64,000 nucleotides of DNA from Diplocarpon mali. Its lineage: Eukaryota; Ascomycota; Leotiomycetes; Helotiales; Drepanopezizaceae. The position numbers were made by a program, and so were the translations under genes. Below, one piece after another: positions 22,303-33,952 of this stretch. Position 1 is the stretch's first letter. Each line of letters begins with the position of its first letter. Where the stretch lies: contig JAENRP010000016.1 of assembly GCA_024741835.1 (NCBI GenBank), positions 129,987 through 193,986 of the forward strand, written 5' to 3'. The notes below the pieces were generated by a model. It searched no databases, was not told the DNA's origin, and was given only the letters and a program-made list of their open reading frames with translations.

Positions 22303-23829
22303 GATTGCTGTCTGCTGTCAGTGAATTCCAAGACCGGAGAAGGCAGGGACGCAATGAGCCAGGACGAATTGTTAAACGCGCTGGGAGGGGATTAAAACGG
22401 ACTCGAGGCAGCAATATGTGTAAGAGAGTGTAGCCTTTGACGTATAAGGACAGTGCAGCAGAGGTAGATTGACGGATGTTGATTCTGGTTCGCGCGGTAC
22501 AAGTGAAGAAAAGCTTGTGGGAAAGAGAGATAAAAGGAGGAAAGACGCTGGGAAAAGAATGATATATACCTCTAGGTAGCGACGACTGAGTGCGGCGTGC
22601 TTGGAAAAATAGGCGAGAGGAGGAGGCTGGGAAGAAAACAAAGGTGAGCTCTTGGCTAACGTTAAAACCTGGCCTAGAGTAGAAGAGCATGGATTTCATC
22701 ACAATTCTTTTAATTTTGTCGGTTTCTAACTGTTTTCTTAAGGGAGTAGTATTAGGCACTACTATTGCTTGTCTAAAATATACATGCATATATATGCTGC
22801 CTGCGATTATGGAGTGTAATAATGGTGTGGGTCAGATTGTCTTCTCCTGACGACGTCATGGCCATCATTTGTATAGGAAAGTAAAAGGTCACAAGTCTGC
22901 AGGCTCTCTTAAAAGCAACTACTCAGAATATGGAAGGAAGATGTATTGTAAATCGAATGCAGTGTATCTTGACCACAGAGGTGTACTCTTTACCCACGTT
23001 GCTATGTACCCTTCCATTATTCTTCTACTTTTAAAGGAAGATAATTAGAGTAATATTTTGTCTCCATACTACATAATAGAGCCTTAAGCAGGTAGAAATC
23101 TGTGGAAAGAGACGGCGGCCCTTCTGGCGGTCACACCGCACTAGAAACACATACGCATGTAGGAAATTGTGAAAAGTCGAATTGAGGGGAAGGGGAGAAA
23201 ACTGTAATATTGGCGGCAAATTTTAATGGCTAATAAATAGTAAAATATTAGCGTTCTGTAAATACACATGCTACTCCCTCAATCTTGATGTCGCCGTCTT
23301 CTGCGTCATGGGAGCCGGCCGACGCACACTAGACTCCAAACATTTGACACAAGAGCATCGTCTTCCGATTGTGCGCGAGGAAACAAATCGGCAGCTCTAA
23401 TGATTTAATAGGATGGAGCTTTTTTGCTCAATTTTCACTTCCTGACGACTATATGATCTTAATTGATGTTGACGTCAAGATAGTGGAACTAATATTCAAT
23501 GAGGAAGCTGTGAAAGATGACAGTCAACAATTGTCTTCCTTCCAGGCTTCCTTTGGCATGAAAGCTTCCGGCACAACAGGGTCGAATTTTACACCCAAGA
23601 AACGGAAACAGTAATAGGCACTTTTCACTTCATAGTAGCAATCAAGAAAATAAGACGATTGTGGAGTTCATGCCATGTTTTAAGCGAAACTTCACAATCC
23701 AAACGAATTGCATGTCCTGCCATCATCAAACCCAATAGAATCCAGACCAATGGTCAATCCGCAACTCGAGTAAAAAAGTTGAGTTTAGCATTAAAATGTA
23801 GCCACCTTCGAGTCAGAACACCCCATCCG
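22303..23829. other. Intergenic, nothing recognised
   Basis: About 1.5 kb between two minus-strand coiled-coil genes. Frames of 60-200 codons at 22184-22789 are antisense or leader sequence of gene A with low-complexity composition. No repeat seen. Confidence 0.5.
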
Positions 23830-25068
23830 TTATCGGCTATGAAAAGCGGCCAAGTTTCCCAGAAACGCCTTATGTCTAGCCAAAGCCTGAGCATACTCAA
23901 ACCCAACGTGCTGGTAAATCTCGGAAACTTTCTGATCGTTCTGGAAATCCTGATCGCACTTCAGAGCGCCCAAAGGGTGAACATACTCGATGAGCTGCCG
24001 AGTAATATCCAAGAACGCCGCTGCCTCGACCTTTGGTGTGGAGCCCTCTTCGGCGTAGCGCCGCATGTTTCGGTAGCCGATAAGTAAGTTCAGGAAATTG
24101 CCGAACTGGCACTTATCTAGAACTACATCGGGAGGGGCTGCGTAGGAGTGCTCATAGTGTGCCCAGTACTCGGCATCTGGGCAGATGATTGCGTGGACGT
24201 TCTGATCGTAGAGGAGAATGCTGGCGTCAGAGAGGGGGTCGGCAGCTGCGCAGTCACCTGTTTTGTTGATCAGCAGACGTTTTGGAGAAAAGGAAAAGAG
24301 CCAATATCGCTAGAAAAAGAGAGATGATAGGGGTGAGATCTCCCTTACAGATGGCGTCAGCATGAGTCAGGAAGCTATTTTTGCCTCGGCGAGCCAGGTC
24401 GGAGTCTCTGTTATGCTGACGGATCTGGTAGCCTATTTGATAGCATGGCATCATCGTGCTCATTAAAGTTTCCAGATCCTCGTCAGCCTCCATCAGACGC
24501 TTTTCCAAGACCTTGATCTGTTCATCCTTGCTTTGAACTGAGTCTCTAGAATTGGATTCAGTGGTAGTGCTGAAGGGAGGTTCGCCTCTGGACTCGAGTT
24601 CGATCGTGGTGACTAAGGGATTAAGATAGGTCGGAGAGATATCATGGGCGATGGTAAGCTTCTCAATCTGTTCGGCTTGTGATTGAATGATTTCCTCTTT
24701 GGAGGCAACGAGAGCTTGAAGAGTGGAGAGCTGGGCACTTTGAGCTTTGAGTGTGCGGCGTGAAATCTTGCCGTCAACCTGGAGCCTGTTTGACCGCAGA
24801 GTCAGCTGGTTTGCCAAGACTGGGGGAAAATGGAGACTTTTTAGACGAGCGAGTAGCCCTCATGAAAAAATTACAACCGATTTCTCGATTGAGGAAGGAG
24901 TCGAGGCTTACTGGACGACCCTTCCGCTTTGCTCTGAAAGCTTCTTCTCCGCACTAGCCAGGGCACCCTTGAGAAGCGAATTCTCGTCCTGAAAACATCA
25001 GCCACGATCTCATGAAGCCTGGAGAGAGAGCTCACCTTCAGCGCATTGATATCAATATCGGGGAACAT
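23830..25068 (-). CDS. Coiled-coil protein, family member B, about 324 aa
   Basis: Four exons on the minus strand: 25068-25036, 24988-24912, 24785-24349 and 24257-23830. All junctions are GT-AG and in phase. The start is uncertain: ATG 25068 is the only in-frame ATG, but the frame is open without an ATG to about 25150, so an upstream exon is possible. Residues about 10-150 form a coiled coil (SKEEIIQSQAEQIEKLTIA and SKDEQIKVLEKRLMEADEDL). The shared domain follows, beginning CYQIGYQIRQHNRDS and running through ASILLYDQN to a helical C-terminus (FGNFLNLLIGYRNMRRYAEE). It is tandem with and in the same orientation as member A. Function unknown. Confidence 0.6.
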
Positions 25069-25114
25069 CTTGGGTAATAGATGTAGGAGGGGGAGGAGAG
25101 ACCCGTTATTCTTG

Positions 25115-25423
25115 TCAGCCACGACGTGAATGAAGCAGATCGACGTCCTGGTCGAGGCAAATTAGAGGCGCGGCGAGATTTTCAAGCGGCCAGCGATGAT
25201 CGAGAATTGGAATGGTGCTTATCGTCTTCGTGCTGTCGTCTGTTTTGTTGATCGCAGTGTGTTTGAAAGGGGAAAAGGTGTCGTTTTTATCTGTGCCGGA
25301 GATGAGGCGCGTATCAACACTTAATCCAGTAAATAACTCAAGTGAGAATTCACCCACGACGAGCGAGCCGTTTGGTTTGGATTTAAGAAGGGATCCAAAA
25401 CACCAGGCAACAAATTGAAATGA
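25115..25423 (-). other. Open frame upstream of gene B, status unclear
   Basis: A stop-free minus-strand frame of about 102 codons reads like protein (AWCFGSLLKSKPNGSLVVGE, later PILDHRWPLENLAAP). It ends at a TGA that overlaps the possible 5' part of gene B in another frame. It has no ATG. It could be an upstream exon of gene B whose splice sites I cannot place, or a remnant of a neighbouring gene. Confidence 0.3.
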
Positions 25424-27035
25424 TTACCAGCTCCATAACTGGCAAATATAAGACCTACCTTTTGCAAAAAACTGTAGGTGACTGACGAATTAATATAGAG
25501 AAAATTGAACGTATGCGGAGAGGCACAACATTTAAACTCAGATGAAATGATGAGCCGAGTGGAGTTGCAATTGAAATTGTACCCCCGCTATCAATAATAT
25601 GTTGACGACTGAAGCCATCATGCGCGCAGAGTACAGCTTGCCTGCCTTCAAATTTCCATGTCTACCGCCTCGGTACTACAATTTCATTCTCTGGGTGCCT
25701 GGGAAGTCAATCGATACGCCCGCGGGCGTGAGATGTAACCATATGCATGATACTTGATAGGTGGGAAGGTAAATCGCTCTGTCCGAAAGACCTACTCCAT
25801 ATCACTCTTCTATCATTCACACCTTCTTCTGTTGAATTTCCCCTCTGCTTCAAACCTCAACCGCAAAACGGTACGAGAGCAGCTTGCTTGCCGTTGGCCT
25901 GAATAAACTTGGGAATTACGCTCGTAAATTTTCTGAGGAGGCCTTCTCCCGACGTGTTCTGAAATGGGGCTGGCCTAAGTTTCTGGGGATACTGCTGGCT
26001 AGTATTGCCGTAACGGGTAGTCGATGGATAAACAGTCTCAGTCTTGGTGCTTACAAAATCTCATAAGCCTGAATCCGAAAATGGCAATATGCGTTTGGTG
26101 CCATTTCTATGGCCTTTGAAGAGAGGAAGAGACACGAGAGCGTGGGCTATAGCTTCTCCATTGCCGACTGGAGCCTTTCCAACCCGGATCAAATGCTTGC
26201 TATTCTTGTACGTCTGAGTGCAGTGCTCCGCTCTACACCGGGTTCTGACTACCACTCAGACATTAAAAAATGGTGCTATTCGATGGGTCATTTCAACTTT
26301 GTAAGCTTTCTCCGCCTTTGAAGTATGGTGCTTCGCATGCTTCCGCATTTTCTGGGAACTTCTCCAGGTGAAGCTATCGCCGTAGAGAACGCTGATTGTG
26401 GAGTTTTCTTGTCTACATCGCTTGTTCGAGAGCGACGATGTGTAGCTTTGATTGCTCGAATTTGAGTATGAGAGAAGTCTAAGTACTTCAGTGCTGGCAA
26501 CATGACCCGATTATTCTTGATTGCTTCTGTTAATCAGGTGTGCGTTTGGGGTGCGATGATTTCATTATCTCATAGCTGCACCAAATTCATCGAAATCTGT
26601 TCGCAGCTGTGTACTGTGGAGCCCAAAGACCGAAAAGCGCCATGGACTTGACTTGACCGGCTCTGATTGATCCGACTAATCGGCTATTCCCTGCTCTAGA
26701 TTGCCAAAGGTGGCATTTGGCCATAGTGATCGCAAGAGAAGCGACTGCTCTTCTCTAACCGTGCTTGACCTTGGAACGGCATCGAGCCCATAAAGTGCGT
26801 ATGGGCTTCGTTTGATCATTCCTTTCTGCTTCCATTTGCTCGATCTGCGAAATCTAAAACGTGGAGTTCAAGGAAGATCTACGATATAAAAAATCTACTG
26901 AGGCAGAAAAAAGACGTTTTTGAGCAGCATGAGAATCGGCAGGAAGAATCATACTCACTGCTCCTGAAGTTATAGTGAACCAGGGGTAAAATGACGAGGA
27001 ATGGATGGAAAATTGACAAAAGCAAAAATGAAAGA
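25424..27035. other. Intergenic, nothing recognised
   Basis: About 1.6 kb between gene B and HIS6. Only short frames on both strands, none with a motif. No RNA gene or repeat seen. Confidence 0.5.
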
Positions 27036-27915
27036 TCAACGTCTTGGTTGTTGCCGATTCCACTCCACACATTCTTCAAACGTCACTCCAGATCCACCAA
27101 AGATATCGAGTGCGCTGCCGATTGTCAGGTCAACTCTGGTACCGCTCAAATTCTTGACGTGGTCCAGATCTTGGAGATGCCTTGCTCCACCAGCGTACGT
27201 TACTGGAATACTACACCACTCTGCCAATTTCATGACAAGCTCTTCATCAACTCCTTTCTGAAGACCTTCATTATCGGCGGCGTGGATGAGAAACTCGGAG
27301 CAATAGGCTTCGAGTAATTGAATTGAGGCTGAAAATATTAGAAGCATGCTGATGAGTCGGAGATATCTCGCACCTTTGTTGATTTCCATATCAGTTATGG
27401 TCTGCCATTTGTTCATAGCAACGAACCAAGTATCGCCTTTCTTCCGGCAGCTCAAGTCAATGACAAGCTTCTCCTTGTCGCCTCCAAGAGATGTAAGAAC
27501 CGAGTCGAGATTCCTTTGAGAGAACTTGCCGGTAGGAAAGAGGAACGAAGTGATGATGATCTGGCATCACAGTATTAATGAGATCTTTATCTGTCTTCAG
27601 GGAGCTTCAACGAACCTTATCTGCACCCCATTTGATCCATTGCGCAGCATTTTTGTCATTTATACCTCCTCCAATTTGCAAGCCACCATTCCATGTACCA
27701 AGAGCTTCCCTTGCTGCTTCTTCATTGCCTGGGCCCAGCATTATAACATGTGCCCCTTTCAAACAGTGGTCTTTGTACAGCTGTGCATAATGCCCCGCTG
27801 GTAACTTCGAAACATAATTGGTCTTCAAATCATTAGATTCCGTGGTCAATGTTCCTCCCACAATCTGTTTCACTTGTCCAGAGTGCAGATCTATACAAGG
27901 TCGAAATTTCGTCAT
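27036..27915 (-). CDS. HIS6: Phosphoribosylformimino-AICAR ribotide isomerase (HisA/HIS6), 259 aa
   Basis: Cytosolic enzyme of histidine biosynthesis that isomerises ProFAR to PRFAR, fourth step of the pathway. Three exons on the minus strand (27915-27616, 27560-27374, 27328-27036) join in phase to 259 aa, close to the 261 aa of yeast His6. TIM-barrel landmarks: [17 protein letters not shown] at the N-terminus with the catalytic Asp9, LQIGGGIND for the first phosphate-binding turn, KLVIDLSCR with the second catalytic Asp135, [11 protein letters not shown] and [10 protein letters not shown] near the end. The introns are 55 and 45 bases. It is transcribed divergently from the FAF1-like gene, 161 bases apart. 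I see no perfect TGACTCA (Gcn4/Cpc1) site in the shared promoter; a near match TGACTT lies at about 27929. Confidence 0.95.
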
Positions 27916-28076
27916 GACTAGATGGTGTGACTTGTATTTGTATCGGAGAGAATGGAAGCGTTGGGGTTGAAATGGTTAAACTTCGGCTTTCACCGTTAGC
28001 GGGACATCAAGCGGCCTACTTAAAGACCAAATTGTAAATTTTCTTGAGCATAGCAAATACCTCTAGCCACACAAAG
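27916..28076. promoter_or_regulatory. Shared divergent promoter HIS6 / FAF1-like
   Basis: 161 bases separate the two start codons, so both genes must be driven from this short region plus leader sequence. No canonical TATA box or perfect Gcn4 site is visible. Confidence 0.6.
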
Positions 28077-29005
28077 ATGTCTGCTTTACTGCGTAAACGA
28101 AAGCGGCGGGATGTTGAGGAAACCAAAACACAGAGGGTAGCAAGTGAAGAGCCTGGGGTAGAGGAGTTGAATGCCCAGGAAATCTTCAGGCGGCACTTCG
28201 AAGCGCAGTTCAAACCTCTCCCTGTAATCCAACAAGCAGCCATTATTGACAGAGTCTCCCAAGACGGATCAGAGGAGGAGTCCGACTGGGGTGGGATATC
28301 CGACGGAGAAACGAACGATGTACAAGTCATCGAGCACACAGATGCCCAGACAAGAATGGCTGCAATGTCTAAGGAGGAGCTAAAATCATTCATGGTATTA
28401 TAATCCAAGTCATAGCAAACTTTCCTGATCTTGCTGACTGGGGGAAATAGAGTTCGAAAGTCCCAAAAAGCACACCCAATGTATCCTCCATTCGAGACCA
28501 AGCCCCGGGCAGCAAGCTGGACCATGAAGATGCATCCGAAGCGGCCAACCTGAAGAAGGACCTTGCTCTCCAGCGACTCCTTGCTGAGTCCCATCTGCTC
28601 GACTCCTCAAACCCCACACTCAGTAGCAATACACGACACAAAGCTACGGACCTTCGCTTACAAGCCCTGGGTTCCAAGACTTCAATTCTGAATCAAGAGA
28701 AGATGCCCATGTCGCACCGGAAGGGTATCATCTCCAAGCAGGTCGCGAAGGAAGCTAAGAGGAGACACGAAGCGAGAGAGAATGGTATTATTTTGGAGAA
28801 GGCACAGATGGGTACCAAGAAAAGTTGTGCTAGAAAGAGAGACAGAGGCATCGGTGCGCCTGGTGTGGGCAGGTTTTCTGGCGGAACTTTGACTCTGAGC
28901 AAGAAGGATATCTACGAGATCGAAGGGCCGAAAAGAACCTCGAGTACAAGAGGCGGTCGAGGAGGAAGGGCCAGCGGAAGGGGCAGATCAAAGTGCGGTC
29001 GCTGA
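28077..29005 (+). CDS. FAF1: FAF1-like 40S ribosome biogenesis protein, 290 aa
   Basis: Probable nucleolar factor for pre-rRNA processing in small-subunit assembly, by resemblance to yeast Faf1 and human C1orf131. Two exons, 28077-28394 and 28451-29005, are joined through a GTATTA...AATAG intron of 56 bases, giving 290 aa. Seen: a basic N-terminus with RKRKRRD (nuclear signal), a helical block AQEIFRRHFEAQFKPLP typical of the family, an acidic middle, and the conserved C-terminal block. That block has Lys/Arg-rich helices (ISKQVAKEAKRRHEAREN), then GRFSGGTLTLSKKDIYEIEG, then an RG-rich tail (GGRGGRASGRGR). Start chosen as the only in-frame ATG near the 5' end. Family assignment rests on these motifs from memory, not on a search. 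Confidence 0.8.
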
Positions 29006-29898
29006 GGCTGCCTTGGCTTGGCTGAGTGAGGTGAGGATGGCGAGACGAGGCTCCGCATTACGCTGTGATTGCGGGTTATCTACGTCTCAAACCTAAATTC
29101 GGCACGAATTTCAGCATCTCTGGTCTGTTTGTCGGTATCGGTAGAATTCGCTCAGAAACAGCTGCCTCTCTGCCTCACGACATTAACAGAGTTAATTCCA
29201 TGAATGCACACCTGACCGGCCCTTCCACTTTGCCCGGAAATTTGCTAAAGAGAAAACATTCTTATTCATCCTACTGCAGTAGCTGCTCGACCCTCCGAAT
29301 CTCAACGGCTGCCGATAGTTTTTGGATTATCCCTCGAAGACCGAACACATAACAGGCAACAATCACATACCTCTCATTTAGCTGAACAAATGAAGCGCGG
29401 TAGTGATGCCATGAGTGAGGGCAACAAGTCTTGAAGAAGGAGCCTCTCCGTGGGTAATTGAGGGGCTCAAAGATGCTGCTGTATTAAGATGCGGAGAGTG
29501 GTGAGCATGAGTTTCCCGACCACGAGGCTTTCATGCAGTATATTCTCGCTCTGTCATCGCGTACTTTTACACGATGCGATGCGATTCACTGGAAAGGGCA
29601 GGGGAAAATTCAGTGGTCAGACCAAGGTCATCATTTCTCCCCAGATCTGGCAAATGTGGCAGCTTGTTTTGCACACTGTTACGCTTCCAACGAGAAAGAA
29701 ATAGACAATCCTCCATCAGATTTCGGAGAAACAGCAATCAACTGCAGGTGTCTCCATGGCATCGATGCATTCATTATGCTTCAGCAGTATCAGTCTTGCG
29801 AGTCCGTCAGGTCCCATCCATATCTGTTAATTAATTCTGGATCGTCCCAGCAAAGGATATCCCAGTCCGTCGATGTGTCCAAACTACCACATCTGACC
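29006..29898. other. Intergenic, one unsupported frame
   Basis: About 900 bases after FAF1. A plus-strand frame (29533-29988, 151 codons) overlaps the antisense of the next pseudogene and has no recognisable motif, so I do not call it. Confidence 0.45.
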
Positions 29899-30586
29899 TA
29901 CTTAAGTTCCTGGTTCCAGTCCCGGCCTACGGCTTGCGCCACAGCCCGTTCCAACGCTTGCATCGCTACTTTCACATCAGGCAAATAATCGGTTGTCTCG
30001 GCTCGTGCTCTTCGTCTAGCAACTGTGTCAACGCCGACCACATCTCTGCTTTTGACCTCGAGCATCATCTCACAGCATAAGGTCGCCAGTCAAGCGGAAT
30101 TTACGAACTCCGCTCAGAATGAGGGGCCGTGACAGCGTACTGGGGATGGAGCTTTTCCTCATAATCCCATTCAAATTCAATAGCATTTCCTCATTATTGC
30201 CAGGGATCCATCTGTCATCTGATTTCAAGCATATCTGCGAAAGGGTTAGCCACAGTGGTGCAGTAGATATCGTAAAAGATACTGCCGTACATCTCGCCTA
30301 GTTGCGTAGTGAGGGGTCTCTCAGTCGAGCTCGTATACCTCTGCTTAAACATTTCAATATCTGCGGAGTCGTCTCCTCGGTGCACCGCATGGTTGCCAAC
30401 CATGATGAATGCATCGTTAGCTGTTCCGCAACCGCGCTTATCTTTAACGTGCTCAAACCATCGTCAGCGCACAGCAACACCAACTTGTACAACAGGAGCT
30501 TGTATCTTGTCCTTGCTTTTCGATATGGCTACTTCGTTTCGTAGCTTCGCACTCTCGTGTCAAAGCCGGATAATCTGTTCTTCCAT
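29899..30586 (-). pseudogene. Coiled-coil family pseudogene E
   Basis: Read on the minus strand from ATG 30586, the sequence gives a coiled-coil-like start and then VQVGVAVR, an in-frame TGA where Arg is expected, and RWFEHVKDKRG. This matches VHVGVAIRRRWYEVVREKRG of intact member C at 31489-32319 position for position. The frame continues through a block with ADIEMFKQRY and stays open to about 30215. It then has several stops and at least one frame change. A last block, LPDVKVAMQALERAVAQAV, ends at TAG 29899-29901 and matches the C-terminal helix of member C (VDVKIREMRRVVEEVI). Both early stops are TGA, consistent with CGA-to-TGA changes. It is dead but clearly a relative. Confidence 0.7.
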
Positions 30587-31294
30587 GGTGCTTGGAGGTC
30601 GTGGTTGAGAGATCAAGATTAAGTCTTTGCGTGTGCCTGATAAAATACAGGAAATTCTTGGATTGGATTGTATTCCCATGGCGCGAATGGTACATCCGTT
30701 AGCCTCGATTTAGGGAACACTGGGGCGGAACTCAAAGTGGTGATCGGAAAATTCGATGTAATTCTCTTGCATTTGGCAATACGCACGCGGCATGGCCCCC
30801 AAGTGTCCTCCAGCTGTTTGTCTCAGCTCAGCATACACCGATGAAAGAAGAGGCAGGAGCATTCCCTTTAATTTTCGAGGTCTGTTTTTCGTCTGGCACC
30901 GAAACCCCTCCTCGTTTTCTAGATGCCGAGATGTAAATGACGATTCCATATTTCTAGATTCATGGATTCGGTGTTTTCTTTTAGCGCCGTTTTCGCGATG
31001 TTCGCGTGGCCCTAAGCGGCCCCTCTCCCCAATTTAGGAACCTACATGATCCCATGTAAGTCAATGTCAGTCATGATGAGTCGAGCCTCGCAGCGAGGCT
31101 ATACCGGCTTTCAGTGCTGTTTATATGGATATATTCAGCTTGAGTATGATTGAAATAGGGAAATGGAGGCACAGAACTAGGTGTTTGCTGGGTAACGGAG
31201 TCTTCACCTAGTCCCACCACCCTTATACTAGCTACTCCGCGCGATCAAGATTCTACATAGGTTAGGTTGACATTCAGCTTTATTATTCCTAAGC
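30587..31294. other. Intergenic, possible remains of the 5' part of pseudogene E
   Basis: About 700 bases with short frames only. A 79-codon minus-strand frame at 30710-30949 has no motif I recognise. No repeat seen. Confidence 0.4.
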
Positions 31295-31492
31295 AACTCC
31301 GCCCTCATTGAAACCTTCCTTGAATGGTCGGTGCCCAATAGATACAGTCCTCTCTGTGTCCCATCCAACCCTGAAGAGATAATGACCAGGTTCTCGCACA
31401 AACTCCTCCGATTAAGCTTCAAGAATTATGAGGAACTGTTCGTCGCACTCGAGCCAGCGCCAGCCGCATCAACCACAGACGGTGGAGTCTAG
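31295..31492 (+). pseudogene. Isolated terminal exon or gene relic, 65 codons
   Basis: A plus-strand frame opening after an AAG that could be an acceptor encodes 65 residues with normal amino-acid composition (ALIETFLEWSVPNRYSPLC, then FSHKLLRLSFKNYEELFVAL) and ends at TAG 31490-31492. There is no ATG at its start and nothing recognisable upstream, so it looks like the 3' end of a lost gene. It meets the 3' end of coiled-coil gene C tail to tail. Confidence 0.35.
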
Positions 31493-32319
31493 GCACTGTG
31501 GTCGGGTACGCCATCACCAAGTCTGATGATGACCTCCTCGACTACTCTTCTCATCTCTCGAATCTTCACGTCAACCGTTGGCCAAGAATCGAAAGCTGAA
31601 AATCTCTCGGCGGGAACGGGGAAGAGTCTAGAAATTCTTCTGTCCTCCTCAGCACACTCAATTGCCAGGCGCCGAAACTTCTCAAGTCCAGCATCTCCGC
31701 TTTCCTTGGTAGCAGAGTATCGATAGTGGGCGGCGAGAGTGGCAGACATGTCGCAGATCTCAAGCATCTTCTTGGAGAAGTTTCGGAAGCTATTTTTGGA
31801 ATGAATGGAGAGACTGTTGTAGGCGTAGGCGTACAGGTTGTTGAAGTACTCGTGCTTGTACTTGATTTCGAATGGGGAGCCTTTTAGGATAATGGAAGCC
31901 GGGGTCGGGTCCGCCGATTTCATGTAACCCAACTTGAACATCGCCACGTCTGCTCGCACATTGCCCTTGAATGCTACCAGCTCGCCAGCTCCAACTATTT
32001 TAGGGGTAGCTTGCTCGCCGCGCTTTTCCCTTACGACCTCATACCAACGTCGTCGGATCGCAACTCCTACATGCACGAGAGGCTCTTGAAGTTGAATCAT
32101 ATCTTCTAACTCCTCGACATTGGCAGTCAGTGCTTTGTTAGCCTTGTCCAAATTGGCAAGATCGATGCGAAGCTGCTTGATCATGGCGTCCTTCGAGGCA
32201 CCATTAGCTCTCTTCTTTGGTGGCGGCTTCGGGGCTGGCGATAATGCTTTCGGGGGTTTGGATTCACGGCTAGACTTTCGTCTTTCGGAGACGCGGGCGC
32301 TCGATCTCTTGGGGGACAT
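31489..32319 (-). CDS. Coiled-coil protein, family member C, 276 aa
   Basis: Single-exon gene from ATG 32319 to the stop at 31489. Residues 1-40 are very basic with Ser/Pro (MSPKRSSARVSERRKSS, then PKPPPKKRANG), a likely nuclear-localisation signal. About 42-80 is a short coiled coil (LRIDLANLDKANKALTANVE). The shared family domain runs from about residue 80: VHVGVAIRRRWYEVVREKRG, then GNVRADVAMFKLGYM, then an aromatic-rich helix (YFNNLYAYAYNSLSIHSKN) and a charged C-terminal helix VDVKIREMRRVVEEVI. This is the best-preserved member and the reference for recognising pseudogene E. No known domain name comes to mind; the N-terminus suggests a nuclear protein, which is inference. Confidence 0.7.
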   Translation of the reverse strand: MSPKRSSARVSERRKSSRESKPPKALSPAPKPPPKKRANGASKDAMIKQLRIDLANLDKANKALTANVEELEDMIQLQEPLVHVGVAIRRRWYEVVREKRGEQATPKIVGAGELVAFKGNVRADVAMFKLGYMKSADPTPASIILKGSPFEIKYKHEYFNNLYAYAYNSLSIHSKNSFRNFSKKMLEICDMSATLAAHYRYSATKESGDAGLEKFRRLAIECAEEDRRISRLFPVPAERFSAFDSWPTVDVKIREMRRVVEEVIIRLGDGVPDHSA

Positions 32320-33439
32320 TTCTTGCTATATATTTTGTCAGTGGCTGGTGACTGGTGCAGGTGAAGTGATGTGTGAAAGACTTGACGTACTCTCGTTGGC
32401 AAAGTCGAAAAGTGATGATACAAGATCTTTTCAAGCGACTCAAAGCTCTTTGGATTGTCACGATAATAAGGCCTGGGCCGCTAGCAGACAAAGTGGTGCG
32501 TTAGAGATGGGTATCTCGCTTAATATTATCAAAAAAACATCGGGCTATTTACTCACCACATAGCTAGGTACACCTCCCTCTATACGCGTGAATAATAACG
32601 CGCCTTATATAGAGGGACAGGAGCTACGAAATGCTGTTATATAGCAATTGTACCAGTCTCACATGATTGTAAAACGCCGACAACCTCTCAGATTCCTCTG
32701 TGATAGCAGCGCCATAAACAAGAAGCTCTAATCCAGGTGCGTGGGCAATAAACAGATCCTGTAAACATTAATGAGACTAGTTCTTTAAAGCTGGTTATAA
32801 TTCTCTTATGTCTATCAAGGAACTGCGCCAAACACATGGGCCAATGCGGCAATAGCAATAGCTATACATTTTCTACTACTAATGTGCCCAAGCCAGCTAA
32901 AATAACTGTTCTGAGCTCAATAATATGAAGCTATTATGCAGTTACAACTTGCGAGACTGAAATATAGATGAAGGTGAGCTCCTACAAAGCGTGAACAGAT
33001 GAGTTGAGTAAAAGAAATTCGTTGCATAAGAGATACAGCATAGCAGTACAGTCTCCTATTGATTGTTACAGATCGCGATACTCTGCCATAGTTTTGCGTT
33101 ATTACTTTGGAAGATCTTTGCTCTTTTTCATGCTGTGAATATTTCCTGCTTTTATCCATAATCAATATTACCTAAAAATTCGCTTCTATGATCAAAATCC
33201 TAATTGCTTTGCATCAGACGCCAATCGAAATTTAACCATTTCAAGGTGAGTAGGTCTGGTCTACGAGTTTCTCAATTTCTCGACATTACTTTACATCAAC
33301 ACAACCAATCTTTTACCCAAACAGATCCCCTATTTTCATAAGCACTACTATACATACTTCTGAATCATAACAAGTTCTAATATGACGCGATGTATCCAAG
33401 CACAACTTGACGGACTGGGCTGAAAATCAGGTTCGAGGA
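32320..33439. other. Intergenic, AT-leaning, nothing recognised
   Basis: About 1.1 kb upstream of member C. No frame above about 80 codons with sensible composition, no repeat and no RNA gene seen. Confidence 0.5.
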
Positions 33440-33857
33440 GACAATATTCCAGTGGTTGAGCCTGGGTAAGGCTCTGGCCATTGTCAAGTCGAGGTTCGAC
33501 GATGAAAAGAAAGATCATTTTCTTCACATTGAGACTGACATAACAGGTAGCTAAATACCCACAAGATCCATTGTGTTTGACCTAACCAAAAGCTTAGGTA
33601 CCAGGCTCTGAATGTGGCTTTGTTGAATGCTGGCCTCTTATACTATTCCGGGACTGGCATTCCCCAAGTCGCCGAGCTTCGACTCAGCAGGCATGTCACC
33701 GAAGAAAGTAAGAATTGGGAGGAAGCATGGAGTAATCGTTGCGAAGAAAAAATCGGAGACGCCACAGATCTTGTTCGCAAGCAGATGACAAGCCTAGCAA
33801 CCATGTTGCAGGTAAGATCGCCATGCAGAGCGCCAGATCGTAGTGACGCGGAATAAG
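33440..33857 (+). pseudogene. Fragment with weak dehydrogenase-like N-terminal features
   Basis: On the plus strand a frame with KALAIVKSRFDDEKKDHFLH and IETDIT meets a GT-AG intron of about 50 bases. The next frame has ALNVALLNAGLLYYSG and runs to the stop at 33856. The string VALLNAG recalls the NNAG motif of short-chain dehydrogenases, and the preceding text recalls the strand before it. The Gly-rich nucleotide-binding start and the downstream Tyr-x3-Lys are not found on this strand, so at best it is a truncated relic. The assignment is weak. Confidence 0.25.
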
Positions 33858-33952
33858 AACTGAGCATCGAGAAGCTCAACCGGCTTACCTTATACAGCGA
33901 AGCCGACCACGAGGTTCCCGAGTAAATCCTCTACACGTTAACTGGTGTAGAG

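Noticed and set aside
29533..29988. 151-codon plus-strand frame
   Set aside because: Its 3' third is antisense to family pseudogene E and the rest has no recognisable motif.
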